From IMG/VR virus record IMGVR_UViG_3300032325_000423, positions 1 to 52,530 of that record: a stretch of DNA of 52,530 bases. One strand, given 5' to 3'. Every line of letters begins with the position of its first letter. The first letter of the stretch is position 1. The notes under the pieces are model-generated. The model saw only the letters and a program-made list of their open reading frames with translations, did not search any database and was not told the origin of the DNA. This stretch comes from a virus. This document shows positions 6,564 to 13,014 of the stretch, piece after piece. The position numbers were made by a program, and so were the translations under genes.

Positions 6564-6594
6564 TCTATAGTAAGCCTGCGAGATATGTGGTCAA
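6564..6594 (-). promoter_or_regulatory. probable promoter of 6299-6514
   Basis: Minus strand TTGACC (6589-6594) and TATAGA (6564-6569) with a long 19-base spacer; CTATAG gives 18. Weaker than the other promoters in the window. Confidence 0.45.
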
Positions 6595-6633
6595 GTTGCA
6601 GACCTCTATATTTTTTAACTGACCCACCATTCC

Positions 6634-6694
6634 GGCTGACTACTACCAACAAAACCAAATCCGGGAGATTAGCCGAGACTAACCTCACCGGATT
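6634..6694 (-). repeat. R2 repeat, copy c
   Basis: Minus strand: nested hairpins, outer AATCCGG/CCGGATT, inner GGTTAG-TCTCGG-CTAATC, then TAGTAGTCAGCCG. The best-paired copy. Between the stop at 6722 and the promoter at 6564-6594. Confidence 0.6.
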
Positions 6695-6721
6695 AAGTTA
6701 ATACCAAATTACTATTATTTA

Positions 6722-6829
6722 CTATTTAATAGTTGGAGGAGAACAGTTGCATGAGTAATAATATAATGATACTAATGCTAACAATGTTACTATAACTCCA
6801 ACACTCCAATAAACTATGGTATAATTCAT
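6722..6829 (-). CDS. tiny membrane protein, 35 aa
   Basis: Start MNYTIVYWSVGVIV with AGGTG 8 bases upstream. One membrane helix (VGVIVTLLALVSLYYY) and a C-terminal CNCSPP motif. Begins 8 bases after the upstream gene. Confidence 0.55.
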   Translation of the reverse strand: MNYTIVYWSVGVIVTLLALVSLYYYSCNCSPPTIK

Positions 6830-6836
6830 AAAGCAC

Positions 6837-7088
6837 CTATTGGTTAATTGTGAAAGTTTCTGTATCTGCTTTGTCAGTCTTACTGATCTTATTCTTTCGC
6901 ACAATTTTAGTAATGCGCCCATGACTATTATCATGAGAGGATTCTAAGAAACACTTATCCTCATGATTGTCATGAAATCCTTTGAAATGCCATTCATAAC
7001 TCTTTAGAATACTTTCTGGAGTAGTAGAGCTATCATAAATTTCACCCTCTACTTCAAAAGAAATTATCCTGTGGAAAGTTTTAAGCAC
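6837..7088 (-). CDS. hypothetical protein, 83 aa
   Basis: GTG start overlapping the upstream stop; GAAGGG lies 8 bases before. Beta-rich N-terminal half (FHRIISFEVEGEIYDS), histidine-rich middle and a basic KIVRKNKISK segment. No family recognised. Confidence 0.55.
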   Translation of the reverse strand: MLKTFHRIISFEVEGEIYDSSTTPESILKSYEWHFKGFHDNHEDKCFLESSHDNSHGRITKIVRKNKISKTDKADTETFTINQ

Positions 7089-7338
7089 GATGATACCCTT
7101 CTTCCTCTATTAAGGTAGTTGGCCCATCTGAACTATCCCAATTATCTACTAAGACATCTGGAGCTTCTTTTCGTATCTCAGATTCCAAAGCATAATTAGA
7201 TTCTCTGTCTTTTTCCTTGCTCAAATAATCTCTTAAATAATCTTTGATCTGCATGAAATCCAATTCACCCAAGATCTGATCAATATACTTTCTTTGAATC
7301 TCAACTCGATTATTCGTGTCTATAAATCTACTTTTCAT
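7081..7338 (-). CDS. small acidic phage protein, 85 aa
   Basis: Has the pattern [IV]DQILGELDFMQIKDYLRDYL...SEIRKEAPDVLVDNW, matching the proteins at 9085-9288 and 2808-3002. The family is widespread in phage early regions without known role. AGGTGA site 5 bases upstream and promoter at 7444-7471. Confidence 0.65.
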   Translation of the reverse strand: MKSRFIDTNNRVEIQRKYIDQILGELDFMQIKDYLRDYLSKEKDRESNYALESEIRKEAPDVLVDNWDSSDGPTTLIEEEGYHRA

Positions 7339-7443
7339 AAATCACCTCATGGTTAAAAGTTAAAAACAACTCTTTGCCCATGATTCCAAAAATCCCGCAT
7401 CATATTACTATAACGCTTGATTATTGGCTCCGTTGACTATTTC

Positions 7444-7471
7444 ATTATACCATAGTGGTTTGAGAAGCCAA
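7444..7471 (-). promoter_or_regulatory. sigma70-type promoter of 7081-7338
   Basis: Minus strand TTGGCT (7466-7471), 16-base spacer, TATAAT (7444-7449). The leader contains AATAGTCAACGG, an R2-like end. Confidence 0.55.
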
Positions 7472-7514
7472 ACATTATTTCTTAAGTATCTTTTTACAAG
7501 GGGCCTCTTAATTA

Positions 7515-7560
7515 GGCTGACTACGACAACACAGACCAAATCCGTATTATTAGGTGAGAC
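7515..7560 (-). repeat. R2 repeat, copy d
   Basis: Minus strand: TGTCTCACCTAAT..GGATTTGG..TAGTCAGCC. Lies in the gene-free stretch 7339-7703, upstream of the promoter at 7444-7471. Apart from these two elements I see nothing in that stretch. Confidence 0.55.
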
Positions 7561-7703
7561 ATTCACCAAATAGTAACGAAAAAACTAGAGCAAATTTCTT
7601 TGCCCTAGCTTTATCTTTGATTTATATCATCACAAAATTGTGACTAAGCTATTGTTAAGCTTTAAGGAGATTTGTATCAGCGCAATTACTTTTTATTATC
7701 TAG

Positions 7704-7799
7704 TTATTCTTGATCGTCACAACAGATATAATTGTGATTCTTATTGAAGTCAGCAGCTAGTCCAACAATGATTCCGCAACCAAGAAAAAAAGCAATAAT
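7704..7799 (-). CDS. tiny membrane protein with possible ATT start, 31 aa
   Basis: GAGGTGATTT precedes an ATT at exactly the spacing that precedes the ATG of the gene at 7081-7338. The frame reads IAFFLGCGIIVGLAADF then NKNHNYICCDDQE. A promoter (7848-7876) lies at the right distance. Non-ATG initiation is an inference; the gene could be decaying. Confidence 0.4.
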   Translation of the reverse strand: MIAFFLGCGIIVGLAADFNKNHNYICCDDQE

Positions 7800-7847
7800 A
7801 AATCACCTCGTTAGGAACACAAAACCCAAAAACACCACACTCAGTCT

Positions 7848-7876
7848 ATTCTAAGTGAGCCACGACCCCCACGCAA
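7848..7876 (-). promoter_or_regulatory. sigma70-type promoter of 7704-7799
   Basis: Minus strand TTGCGT (7871-7876), 17-base spacer, TAGAAT (7848-7853). Confidence 0.5.
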
Positions 7877-7982
7877 GGTCATGGTTTAGAGTGTTTTAGA
7901 AAATCAATTAAGCTACTTTCGGTACTTGACGACTCCCAGAATCTAGATTAGTATTGTACAGCTCCGGGGATGTTATATCTTA

Positions 7983-8060
7983 CTAGGTAATGTTATTTAC
8001 TAGGTAGTGCTGTATTAGATATCTCTTATACATCACAAACAGGTAGCCTTGACAGTCCAT
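7983..8060 (-). CDS. possible small protein, 25 aa
   Basis: Excellent GGAGGAG site 3-9 bases before the ATG; reads MDCQGYLFVMYKRYLIQHYL. Follows the gene at 8087-8269 by 26 bases. The coding region contains a direct repeat TTACTAGGTA (7980s and 8000s). Weak evidence beyond the ribosome site. Confidence 0.35.
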   Translation of the reverse strand: MDCQGYLFVMYKRYLIQHYLVNNIT

Positions 8061-8086
8061 AAGCTCCTCCGTAGTATAACTCACAC

Positions 8087-8269
8087 TCACTCAGGTTCAG
8101 AAACAAAAGTATCCACAATCTCACTGTCTATGATTCTAACATAGTTATCGGAATAAGAAAAATTATAATCCATGTTGTTGATAGCGTCTGTTATGCTATC
8201 GTTTGACAAATCATGTCCTTTGAGATATAATTTGACTATCACGTTAACACTTCTCACTGATTCTGTCAT
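8087..8269 (-). CDS. hypothetical protein, 60 aa
   Basis: AGGAGG upstream and its own promoter. Beta-alpha-beta pattern (VNVIVKLYLKG ... FSYSDNYVRIIDSEIVDT) like a ferredoxin-like small domain. Role unknown. Confidence 0.6.
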   Translation of the reverse strand: MTESVRSVNVIVKLYLKGHDLSNDSITDAINNMDYNFSYSDNYVRIIDSEIVDTFVSEPE

Positions 8270-8288
8270 ATCGTCCTCCTATGCCCTC

Positions 8289-8316
8289 ATTGTACCATAC
8301 CTATCGGTCGCCACAA
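8289..8316 (-). promoter_or_regulatory. sigma70-type promoter of 8087-8269
   Basis: Minus strand TTGTGG (8311-8316), 16-base spacer, TACAAT (8289-8294). Confidence 0.5.
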
Positions 8317-8335
8317 CGCTTTGAGATTAAAGATT

Positions 8336-8737
8336 TTACATCACCAACCTACGACCACTAAGTGCTTTAATAGTCGCCTTGGTACCAGGAACCAGATCAT
8401 ACCTTGTCGATTCCTTTAGGCTCACCCAAACATAACTATCATGCTCCCAGTTAAGAGATACAACAGGATTACTCAGAGAGATATGAAAAATAATCTTACT
8501 ATATTCTGAGCAGTACCTAATAGTAAGAGAAAACAACTCTTTGTTATCAGGAATAATGATATTAGTTTCTTCGGCCAATTCTCTAGATGCACATTCAATT
8601 AAACTCTCATTATCTTCTAATCTTCCTCCAGGCAAACAATATCGGCCGGGCATCCACGGAGCAGTAGGGCCACGTTCTAAGATGAGTATTTTTTTATCTT
8701 GATTAATAACAGCAACAGTAGCAGATTTTTGACCCAT
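8336..8737 (-). CDS. Nudix hydrolase, 133 aa
   Basis: Hydrolyses a nucleoside diphosphate linked to another group, with Mg2+ bound by the Nudix box. The box is intact at residues 38-60: G, E at position 45, REL and EE at 53-57. The flanking CLPGGRLE and the C-terminal WVSLKE strand fit a MutT-like enzyme of normal length. Substrate cannot be read from sequence: oxidised nucleotide, NAD-type cap or nucleotide sugar are all possible. It lies downstream of three small genes on the same strand. Confidence 0.85.
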   Translation of the reverse strand: MGQKSATVAVINQDKKILILERGPTAPWMPGRYCLPGGRLEDNESLIECASRELAEETNIIIPDNKELFSLTIRYCSEYSKIIFHISLSNPVVSLNWEHDSYVWVSLKESTRYDLVPGTKATIKALSGRRLVM

Positions 8738-8741
8738 TGCT

Positions 8742-8888
8742 TTAATCTTCCTTTAGTACCTCTTTGAGTTTTTTAGTAACATTCTCAAAGATTTTATTAA
8801 CCGGCCCCGTTAGAGTATAATCTTTCTTATAAGCAACAAGAGCATCCATTAGTTTCCATGCTTCTTGCTTACTAATTTCTATCTGCAT
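8742..8888 (-). CDS. hypothetical helical protein, 48 aa
   Basis: MQIEISKQEAWKLMDALVAY then a basic helix to the end. GGAGG lies about 12 bases before the ATG. Ends 5 bases before the Nudix gene, so probably cotranscribed with it. Confidence 0.5.
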   Translation of the reverse strand: MQIEISKQEAWKLMDALVAYKKDYTLTGPVNKIFENVTKKLKEVLKED

Positions 8889-8949
8889 ATGCTTTCAGTC
8901 CTCCATCTATAACAACATATAAAATTACCAGAATCGCGAGAATAGGCAT
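8872..8949 (-). CDS. tiny membrane peptide, 25 aa
   Basis: GGAG-AACCT-ATG start; MPILAILVILYVVIDGG is one membrane helix. Overlaps the next start by 17 bases. Confidence 0.45.
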   Translation of the reverse strand: MPILAILVILYVVIDGGLKAYADRN

Positions 8950-8962
8950 AGGTTCTCCAGTA

Positions 8963-9046
8963 TTAAGAATACCACAAAAGAAAAGTAGTCCATAAGAATA
9001 GTATAGTTATATACCAGAAATTTCTTGGAGCTTGTAAGAGTCTCAT
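8963..9046 (-). CDS. tiny membrane peptide, 27 aa
   Basis: AAGGGGG 7 bases before the ATG; NFWYITILFLWTTFLLWYS forms one membrane helix. A longer reading in another frame from the same site has no better ribosome spacing. Confidence 0.45.
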   Translation of the reverse strand: MRLLQAPRNFWYITILFLWTTFLLWYS

Positions 9047-9084
9047 AATACATCCCCCTTAAGGATATATTACAATACACCACC

Positions 9085-9288
9085 CTAGTTGTCCAGAAGG
9101 TCAGGGTAGTAGTCAAGTATTTGATCTTCCAACATTTTATTGGTCAACCCACTCTTACTATCCTTCAACATATCAAAAGCAAAACAGTACAAGGTACTAA
9201 AGTCCATATCGTCCAATAGTCTGTTGCAATAGATATCAGTTATTTTCTCTCGATTTTTATCAGAAACAATAATCTTTTCCTTCTGCAT
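9085..9288 (-). CDS. small acidic phage protein, 67 aa
   Basis: Shares with 7081-7338 and 2808-3002 the pattern DDMDFSTLYCFAFDML...LEDQILDYYPDLLD. GGGAG upstream; a GTG one codon earlier is an alternative start. Driven by the promoter at 9409-9437 through a leader of about 115 bases that ends in an R2-like TAGTCAGGCC. Confidence 0.6.
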   Translation of the reverse strand: MQKEKIIVSDKNREKITDIYCNRLLDDMDFSTLYCFAFDMLKDSKSGLTNKMLEDQILDYYPDLLDN

Positions 9289-9408
9289 CACAAAGGGCTC
9301 CCAGTTTGGCCTGACTATGTTATAAAACTACTAATTACAACCATTCTTCTAACCTGAGGAATCATTCTAATAATCCATCAGAGTATTACTATGGTTGTTA
9401 CACTGTCT

Positions 9409-9437
9409 AGTATACCACATCGTAGCATGGGTTGCAA
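9409..9437 (-). promoter_or_regulatory. sigma70-type promoter of 9085-9288
   Basis: Minus strand TTGCAA (9432-9437), 17-base spacer, TATACT (9409-9414). Confidence 0.55.
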
Positions 9438-9495
9438 GTGGTTGAAACATAAGAACTTAGGAGCAGTGGTTCATGTTATTATAGTCACTATTCTC

Positions 9496-9540
9496 GCTGA
9501 CTATCAGCAACGTCAGCAAATCCGCAGGATTAGGCAAGAC
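9496..9540 (-). repeat. R2 repeat, copy e
   Basis: Minus strand: TTGTCTTGCCTAATCC-TGC-GGATTTG, then the perfect hairpin GCTGA-TAG-TCAGC. Upstream of the promoter at 9409-9437. Bases 9541-9695 hold nothing else I can support. Confidence 0.6.
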
Positions 9541-9695
9541 AAATGCGTGATTGAAAAATATACAACACATTATTATAATTCTATTACTATAGAAACCTAA
9601 ACCCTTGCCACTACACACCTTACGCCTACATACAGTATATCGTCATCCTAACCCACTGGCAACAGAGAACTTACGAGTTTCTTTGACTAATTTGA

Positions 9696-9777
9696 CGTAA
9701 GTCGTTGGTATCAAATAACTTAGATTAAAATCGGCCGCCCCGGCTTGTCGTAAGTCCTTTGGCAGTAAGGGTTTACG
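9696..9777 (-). repeat. R1 three-hairpin repeat, copy 1
   Basis: Plus strand CGTAAGTC..CGGCCGCCCCGG..CGTAAGTCCTTTGGCAGTAAGG..TTTACG. Lies downstream of a separate true terminator (9795-9830), so R1 is not simply the terminator. Confidence 0.75.
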
Positions 9778-9794
9778 TCAAGTCTCTTAGGGGT

Positions 9795-9830
9795 AAAAAA
9801 GAACCGCCACCCATTGCTGAGTGGCGGCTC
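9795..9830 (-). terminator. Rho-independent terminator of the DUF932 gene
   Basis: Minus strand hairpin GAGCCGCCACT-loop-GGGTGGCGGTTC followed by TTTTTT, 25 bases after the stop. Confidence 0.85.
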
Positions 9831-9854
9831 CCGTTCAACCCCCACGCCGAGGGA

Positions 9855-10805
9855 TTAGAGTGCCTGAGCGAACTGCATGGCCTTTTCCAAAGCCTTGGCG
9901 TTGTCGTTCGCGTTCAGTCCGAACCACAGGCTGTCGAGCCGATTATCTTCGGTGCGACCCTTGTTGTAATTCAGATACTCGTTGTAGCCGTTGTACGCGG
10001 CCCACCACGTTCCGCGAACACCCGTTGCACTCTGCTTCGGGCCTTCGACCAGAGTCAGAATCTCGTCCATGATGTTTCTGGTACGAGTCTTGATCTGATC
10101 ATCCGGTGTACCGTCGATGTCGAGCATCACCTTGACATAGCGACGAACGTCGGCCTGATTGAAGTTCTTCGACGCGAGGAACTTGAACTGTTCCGCAGTC
10201 GCCTCAAACTCCATATTAATGTTGTCCATAATGTCTCGCACGTTTTCCAGATTGGTCTTGCTGGAGCGTGTGTGACGAATACGAATCAACTTGGAACCAC
10301 TGCCCTTGCTATGAGCCATCGCCATAGTGTTGGCACACACAACGCGGATCGGCGTATAGCCAACCCGGATAGCGGTCGTGCCATCGTGCGAGTTGCTGAG
10401 AAGAATAAACTTCCCAACCTCGTCACCCTTCACGATCTCGCTATTGTCGCGGTTCAGTTGGGCCAGAACCCAAACCTTCTGACCGCTGTGGAGCGAACCG
10501 GCAGTATGCAACGCACACTCGCCAGCGTCCAGAAACGGCTGGAACCAATCGAACGCTTCGCTGTTTTGCAGCGGAGTGTATCGCGGGCCGACAACGCCCA
10601 GAATACTATCGTCGGTCTTGCGATAGGTCGCACGGGCCGGAACAGGCTGGCCGTCCACCGTGACCAGATCCTTCAAGCCAACTTCCCAATCCAGACCGGC
10701 AGCGGTCATCGCTTCCGAAACCGTGGGAGCTTCGTCAAGCTGGTTCCCAAGGCCGTGCCACGGGGTCGCACCAACAAACATCATCTGTTCAACTGCATGA
10801 GCCAT
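9855..10805 (-). CDS. DUF932 / TIGR03299-like phage-plasmid protein, 316 aa
   Basis: Begins AHAVEQMMFVGATPWHGLG, the signature opening of the DUF932 family found on phages and plasmids; its function is not established, though a role in DNA metabolism or anti-restriction has been proposed for relatives. Start at 10805 is preferred (AAAGGGA 7 bases upstream) over an in-frame GTG 42 bases earlier that lies at the transcription start. Length is normal for the family. The gene is clearly richer in G+C than its neighbours, suggesting later acquisition. Own promoter and terminator. Confidence 0.85.
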   Translation of the reverse strand: MAHAVEQMMFVGATPWHGLGNQLDEAPTVSEAMTAAGLDWEVGLKDLVTVDGQPVPARATYRKTDDSILGVVGPRYTPLQNSEAFDWFQPFLDAGECALHTAGSLHSGQKVWVLAQLNRDNSEIVKGDEVGKFILLSNSHDGTTAIRVGYTPIRVVCANTMAMAHSKGSGSKLIRIRHTRSSKTNLENVRDIMDNINMEFEATAEQFKFLASKNFNQADVRRYVKVMLDIDGTPDDQIKTRTRNIMDEILTLVEGPKQSATGVRGTWWAAYNGYNEYLNYNKGRTEDNRLDSLWFGLNANDNAKALEKAMQFAQAL

Positions 10806-10849
10806 AATCATCCCTTTCGTGTTGCTGTTCAATCGTTCTTCGTTCACTG

Positions 10850-10878
10850 ATTCTACACTATATTATCGGCAGTGTCAA
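10850..10878 (-). promoter_or_regulatory. sigma70-type promoter of the DUF932 gene
   Basis: Minus strand TTGACA (10873-10878), 17-base spacer with CGATAATA, TAGAAT (10850-10855). Confidence 0.8.
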
Positions 10879-10906
10879 GCGAAAACTTTGGAAAAATTCC
10901 GCAGCT

Positions 10907-10988
10907 CGTAAGTTGTTGCCACATAAGGACTTACGGCTCGCGGGGGCGCCCGGCTTTGCCCTAAGTCTTTGGCTGGTAAGGGTTTAGG
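10907..10988 (-). repeat. R1 three-hairpin repeat, copy 2
   Basis: Centre GGGCGCCC. It supplies the last codons and the TAG stop of the phosphoribosyltransferase gene. Confidence 0.8.
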
Positions 10989-11467
10989 ATGATCGTCCCG
11001 AACTGCTTCTCGAAAAGTTTAGAATCTGTAGAAGCATTGAAAGCACACTCTTCACCAAGGTAGAAGTATGCTCCGATACACTTTGCTCTTGGAGTATCAT
11101 CAGAAATACTACCAATAATATGTTTAAGAGTATCTCCAGAACAAATCAAATCATCCACAATAACATATCGTGATGGAGAAACTCCCTCAAGAAAGAATTC
11201 GCTGTATCGTTTTTCAAATTTACGAACAACAATAATATTCTTATTTAGAATCTCTGCAATCTGTGGCACTACCATCAAACCACTAACACCACAACAAGCA
11301 ATACTATCAAAATCTTGTTCAATCTTACGCAGAGAACAGATAGCTTTGATAATCACACTATTTCTATACTTGTGATTTAATACTCTGCTAGTGTGAGCAG
11401 CCCCTTGAATGATCTTACCATCTGGGGTGCGTCGGAAATCATCAAGCTCTTGCTGGAAAGCGTTCAT
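10961..11467 (-). CDS. type I phosphoribosyltransferase, 168 aa
   Basis: Residues 102-114 (VIVDDLICSGDTL) are the PRPP-binding loop of type I phosphoribosyltransferases, with the two acidic residues and the T after G-D. Such enzymes join a base to PRPP in purine or pyrimidine salvage, or act on phage-specific substrates. A glycine-rich SGLMVVPQI segment lies before the loop. The C-terminal NPYQPKT and stop are encoded inside repeat R1 copy 2, so the repeat has invaded or replaced the gene end. Upstream neighbour is a tRNA-like element. Confidence 0.75.
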   Translation of the reverse strand: MNAFQQELDDFRRTPDGKIIQGAAHTSRVLNHKYRNSVIIKAICSLRKIEQDFDSIACCGVSGLMVVPQIAEILNKNIIVVRKFEKRYSEFFLEGVSPSRYVIVDDLICSGDTLKHIIGSISDDTPRAKCIGAYFYLGEECAFNASTDSKLFEKQFGTIILNPYQPKT

Positions 11468-11470
11468 AAA

Positions 11471-11551
11471 GTGTGTGGTTGGATTTGAACCAACGGCCCG
11501 TTACAAGAAAGGATAATATATTAGGGTCTAGTCCCACCTAGAAGCACACAC
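11471..11551 (-). tRNA. aberrant tRNA-like gene, anticodon uncertain
   Basis: 81 bases. Acceptor GTGTGTG/CACACAC and T arm GTTGG-TTCAAAT-CCAAC are perfect and the D arm TCTAG/CTAGA is good. The middle 32 bases do not make a standard anticodon arm. A CTTGTAA loop (would be Thr TGT) has poor flanking pairs and about 13 extra bases precede it; alternatively a CCC/GGG stem encloses a large loop. Could be a pseudogene, contain an insertion, or serve another purpose. Confidence 0.5.
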
Positions 11552-11556
11552 AAGGA

Positions 11557-11730
11557 CTATTCGTTTTCTTCTTCAAGACTTGAATAGTAATTCTTACCAT
11601 AAGACGGAACCTCATCATCCTCTTCTGCATCTTGCATCCAAGGCTCTTCGTCCAGACCAAGATCCTCGGTATTTTCTACCAATTCATCATAGTCATAATC
11701 GTATCCGTCATAATGATCTTCATATCTCAT
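11557..11730 (-). CDS. highly acidic small protein, 57 aa
   Basis: D, E and Y make up most of the sequence (EDHYDGYDYDYDELVE). AAGGGAG 8 bases before the ATG. It may mimic nucleic acid, as many small acidic phage proteins do (inference only). Transcribed from 11755-11782 and followed by the tRNA-like element. Confidence 0.6.
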   Translation of the reverse strand: MRYEDHYDGYDYDYDELVENTEDLGLDEEPWMQDAEEDDEVPSYGKNYYSSLEEENE

Positions 11731-11754
11731 ATTTTTACTCCCTTTCTTACCTCT

Positions 11755-11782
11755 ATTCTACACCAATCGGCCAAGTTGTCAA
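11755..11782 (-). promoter_or_regulatory. sigma70-type promoter of 11557-11730
   Basis: Minus strand TTGACA (11777-11782), 16-base spacer, TAGAAT (11755-11760). The TGA of TTGACA is also the stop codon of the upstream nuclease gene. Confidence 0.75.
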
Positions 11783-12192
11783 GACCCCAAAACTTTGTTT
11801 ATCTCAAAATCACAAGCCATACGAACATTGGCGGTCTGGTTATTTTTTGCCTTAGTTTTTCTTAGGTTTAACCTATTCTTATTTTTCATAAGAACGTCAG
11901 AACCTACTAAATATACCTTACCATCTTCTAGATCATATATCCCAAAATAATCAAACATTTCAGGTTGATAAGCAAAAGAATAATTAGGACCAGTCTTCTT
12001 TAAATGAAGATGGATGCAATTATCTGTTGGAGTTATAGCCTTTGCTTGTATTCTTAGAATCTTACCATCTTTTTCAGCTAGAATATCTATCTTAGATATA
12101 TCCCCTTCTTCCGTAAAGACAGAGTATCCTAACTTAGTTAACTCTAGACCAACCGCGAATTGGCCTATATTGCCTTTTCTTTTGCTGTGCAT
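11779..12192 (-). CDS. PD-(D/E)XK family endonuclease-like protein, 137 aa
   Basis: Opening KGNIGQFAVGLELTKLGYSV with E17, then KIDILAE (D36) and IQAK (Q49, K51), is the E-D-QxK pattern of PD-(D/E)XK nucleases such as resolvase-like and homing enzymes. AAGGAG lies 7 bases before the ATG. It sits next to tRNA-Lys, a common site for homing nucleases. The stop codon overlaps the -35 box of the next unit. Confidence 0.65.
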   Translation of the reverse strand: MHSKRKGNIGQFAVGLELTKLGYSVFTEEGDISKIDILAEKDGKILRIQAKAITPTDNCIHLHLKKTGPNYSFAYQPEMFDYFGIYDLEDGKVYLVGSDVLMKNKNRLNLRKTKAKNNQTANVRMACDFEINKVLGS

Positions 12193-12244
12193 ATCGAACT
12201 CCTTGAGTAGTAGATTAGTAGTATACTACTCTATCATACACCAG

Positions 12245-12317
12245 TGCGCCCCCTGGGAATCGAACCCAGAACCCCAAAATTAAAAGTTTCGTGCTCTGCC
12301 AATTGAGCTAGAGGCGC
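12245..12317 (-). tRNA. tRNA-Lys(TTT)
   Basis: Acceptor GCGCCTC/GGGGCGC, D arm with AATTGGCA loop, anticodon arm CGAAA-CTTTTAA-TTTTG, T loop TTCGATT, discriminator A. 6 bases after the gene at 12324. Confidence 0.93.
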
Positions 12318-12323
12318 ATCAAC

Positions 12324-12500
12324 CTATTCGGCGTTTACAGTAATTTCCTCATAAGAATAACTTTGAATATTCTCGGTTGTAAAATCATACAACTTATCAA
12401 ATACATCAGCCCAATCAAAATCCTCTTGCATGGATAGCTGAATGTCGGCCAGAGATTTACCATCCTCGGTCAGAATATCATAGATGCGCAGGTTCTTCAT
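12324..12500 (-). CDS. hypothetical acidic protein, 58 aa
   Basis: Start at the second ATG of ATGATG, 7 bases after AAGGAAA. Contains KNLRIYDILTEDGKSLADIQ and an acidic C-terminal half. Cotranscribed with tRNA-Lys. Confidence 0.55.
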   Translation of the reverse strand: MKNLRIYDILTEDGKSLADIQLSMQEDFDWADVFDKLYDFTTENIQSYSYEEITVNAE

Positions 12501-12522
12501 CATTTTCCTTTCTTGTTCCAAC

Positions 12523-12551
12523 AGTCTACCATACCAATATCGTCCTGTCAA
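12523..12551 (-). promoter_or_regulatory. sigma70-type promoter
   Basis: Minus strand TTGACA (12546-12551), 17-base spacer, TAGACT (12523-12528). Drives 12324-12500, tRNA-Lys and probably the nuclease gene. Confidence 0.75.
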
Positions 12552-12571
12552 GAGCCAAAACTTGAAGATTT

Positions 12572-12621
12572 GTGCTGACTATCGCCAAGACTACCAAATC
12601 CGCAGGATTAGCAGAAACAAA
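12572..12621 (-). repeat. R2 repeat, copy f
   Basis: Minus strand: TTGTTTCTGCTAATCC-TGC-GGATTTGG..GATAGTCAGCA. It starts at the very 3' end of tRNA-Glu. Confidence 0.65.
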
Positions 12622-12693
12622 TGACCCCACGGAGAATCGAACTCCGATCTCCACCGTGAAAGGGTGGCGTACTAGCCGTTATACAATGGGGCC
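12622..12693 (-). tRNA. tRNA-Glu(TTC)
   Basis: Acceptor GGCCCCA/TGGGGTC, anticodon arm CCACC-CTTTCAC-GGTGG, T loop TTCGATT, discriminator A. Confidence 0.93.
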
Positions 12694-12696
12694 AAG

Positions 12697-12767
12697 CAAA
12701 GGAGGAGGGAATCGAACCCCCATCTACGGTTTTGGAGACCGTCATTCTACCGTTGAACTACTCCAAT
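12697..12767 (-). tRNA. tRNA-Trp(CCA)
   Basis: Anticodon arm ACGGT-CTCCAAA-ACCGT and discriminator G fit tRNA-Trp. Acceptor ATTGGAG/CTCCTTT has two T-T mismatches next to the end, so the arm is weak. Confidence 0.85.
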
Positions 12768-12801
12768 GTCTCGCAACTCAAACATCAGCCTCCGATTAGC
12801 A

Positions 12802-12830
12802 ATCATACACTCATTATCGGCAGTTGTCAA
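12802..12830 (-). promoter_or_regulatory. sigma70-type promoter of tRNA-Trp and tRNA-Glu
   Basis: Minus strand TTGACA (12825-12830), 17-base spacer with CGATAATG, TATGAT (12802-12807). Confidence 0.75.
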
Positions 12831-12849
12831 GAACAAACTTTAGAAAATT

Positions 12850-12929
12850 CTAAGTCGTTATGCAGCAAGCACTTACGTCGAACGCGGCCCGCCGGATTTG
12901 TTCTAAGTCTTTATATACCAACAACTTAG
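12850..12929 (-). repeat. R1 three-hairpin repeat, copy 3
   Basis: Centre CGGCCCGCCGG. It directly abuts the last base of tRNA-Tyr. Confidence 0.78.
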
Positions 12930-13011
12930 TGGTAGATGCTGGATTCGAACCAGCGAAGGCAATGCCAGCAGATTTACAGTCTGCCCTCGTTGTCCACTTG
13001 AGTAATCTACC
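12930..13011 (-). tRNA. tRNA-Tyr(GTA)
   Basis: 82 bases with a long variable arm. Acceptor GGTAGAT/ATCTACC, anticodon arm GCAGA-CTGTAAA-TCTGC, T loop TTCGAAT. Confidence 0.93.
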
Positions 13012-13014
13012 GAG

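Noticed and set aside
9457-9570. 36-codon minus-strand frame covering R2e
   Set aside because: No ribosome site, and it is wholly made of the repeat and A+T-rich spacer.
9759-10850. Long plus-strand open frame of 363 codons opposite the DUF932 gene
   Set aside because: It is the antisense shadow of a recognised G+C-rich gene that has a promoter, ribosome site and terminator of its own.
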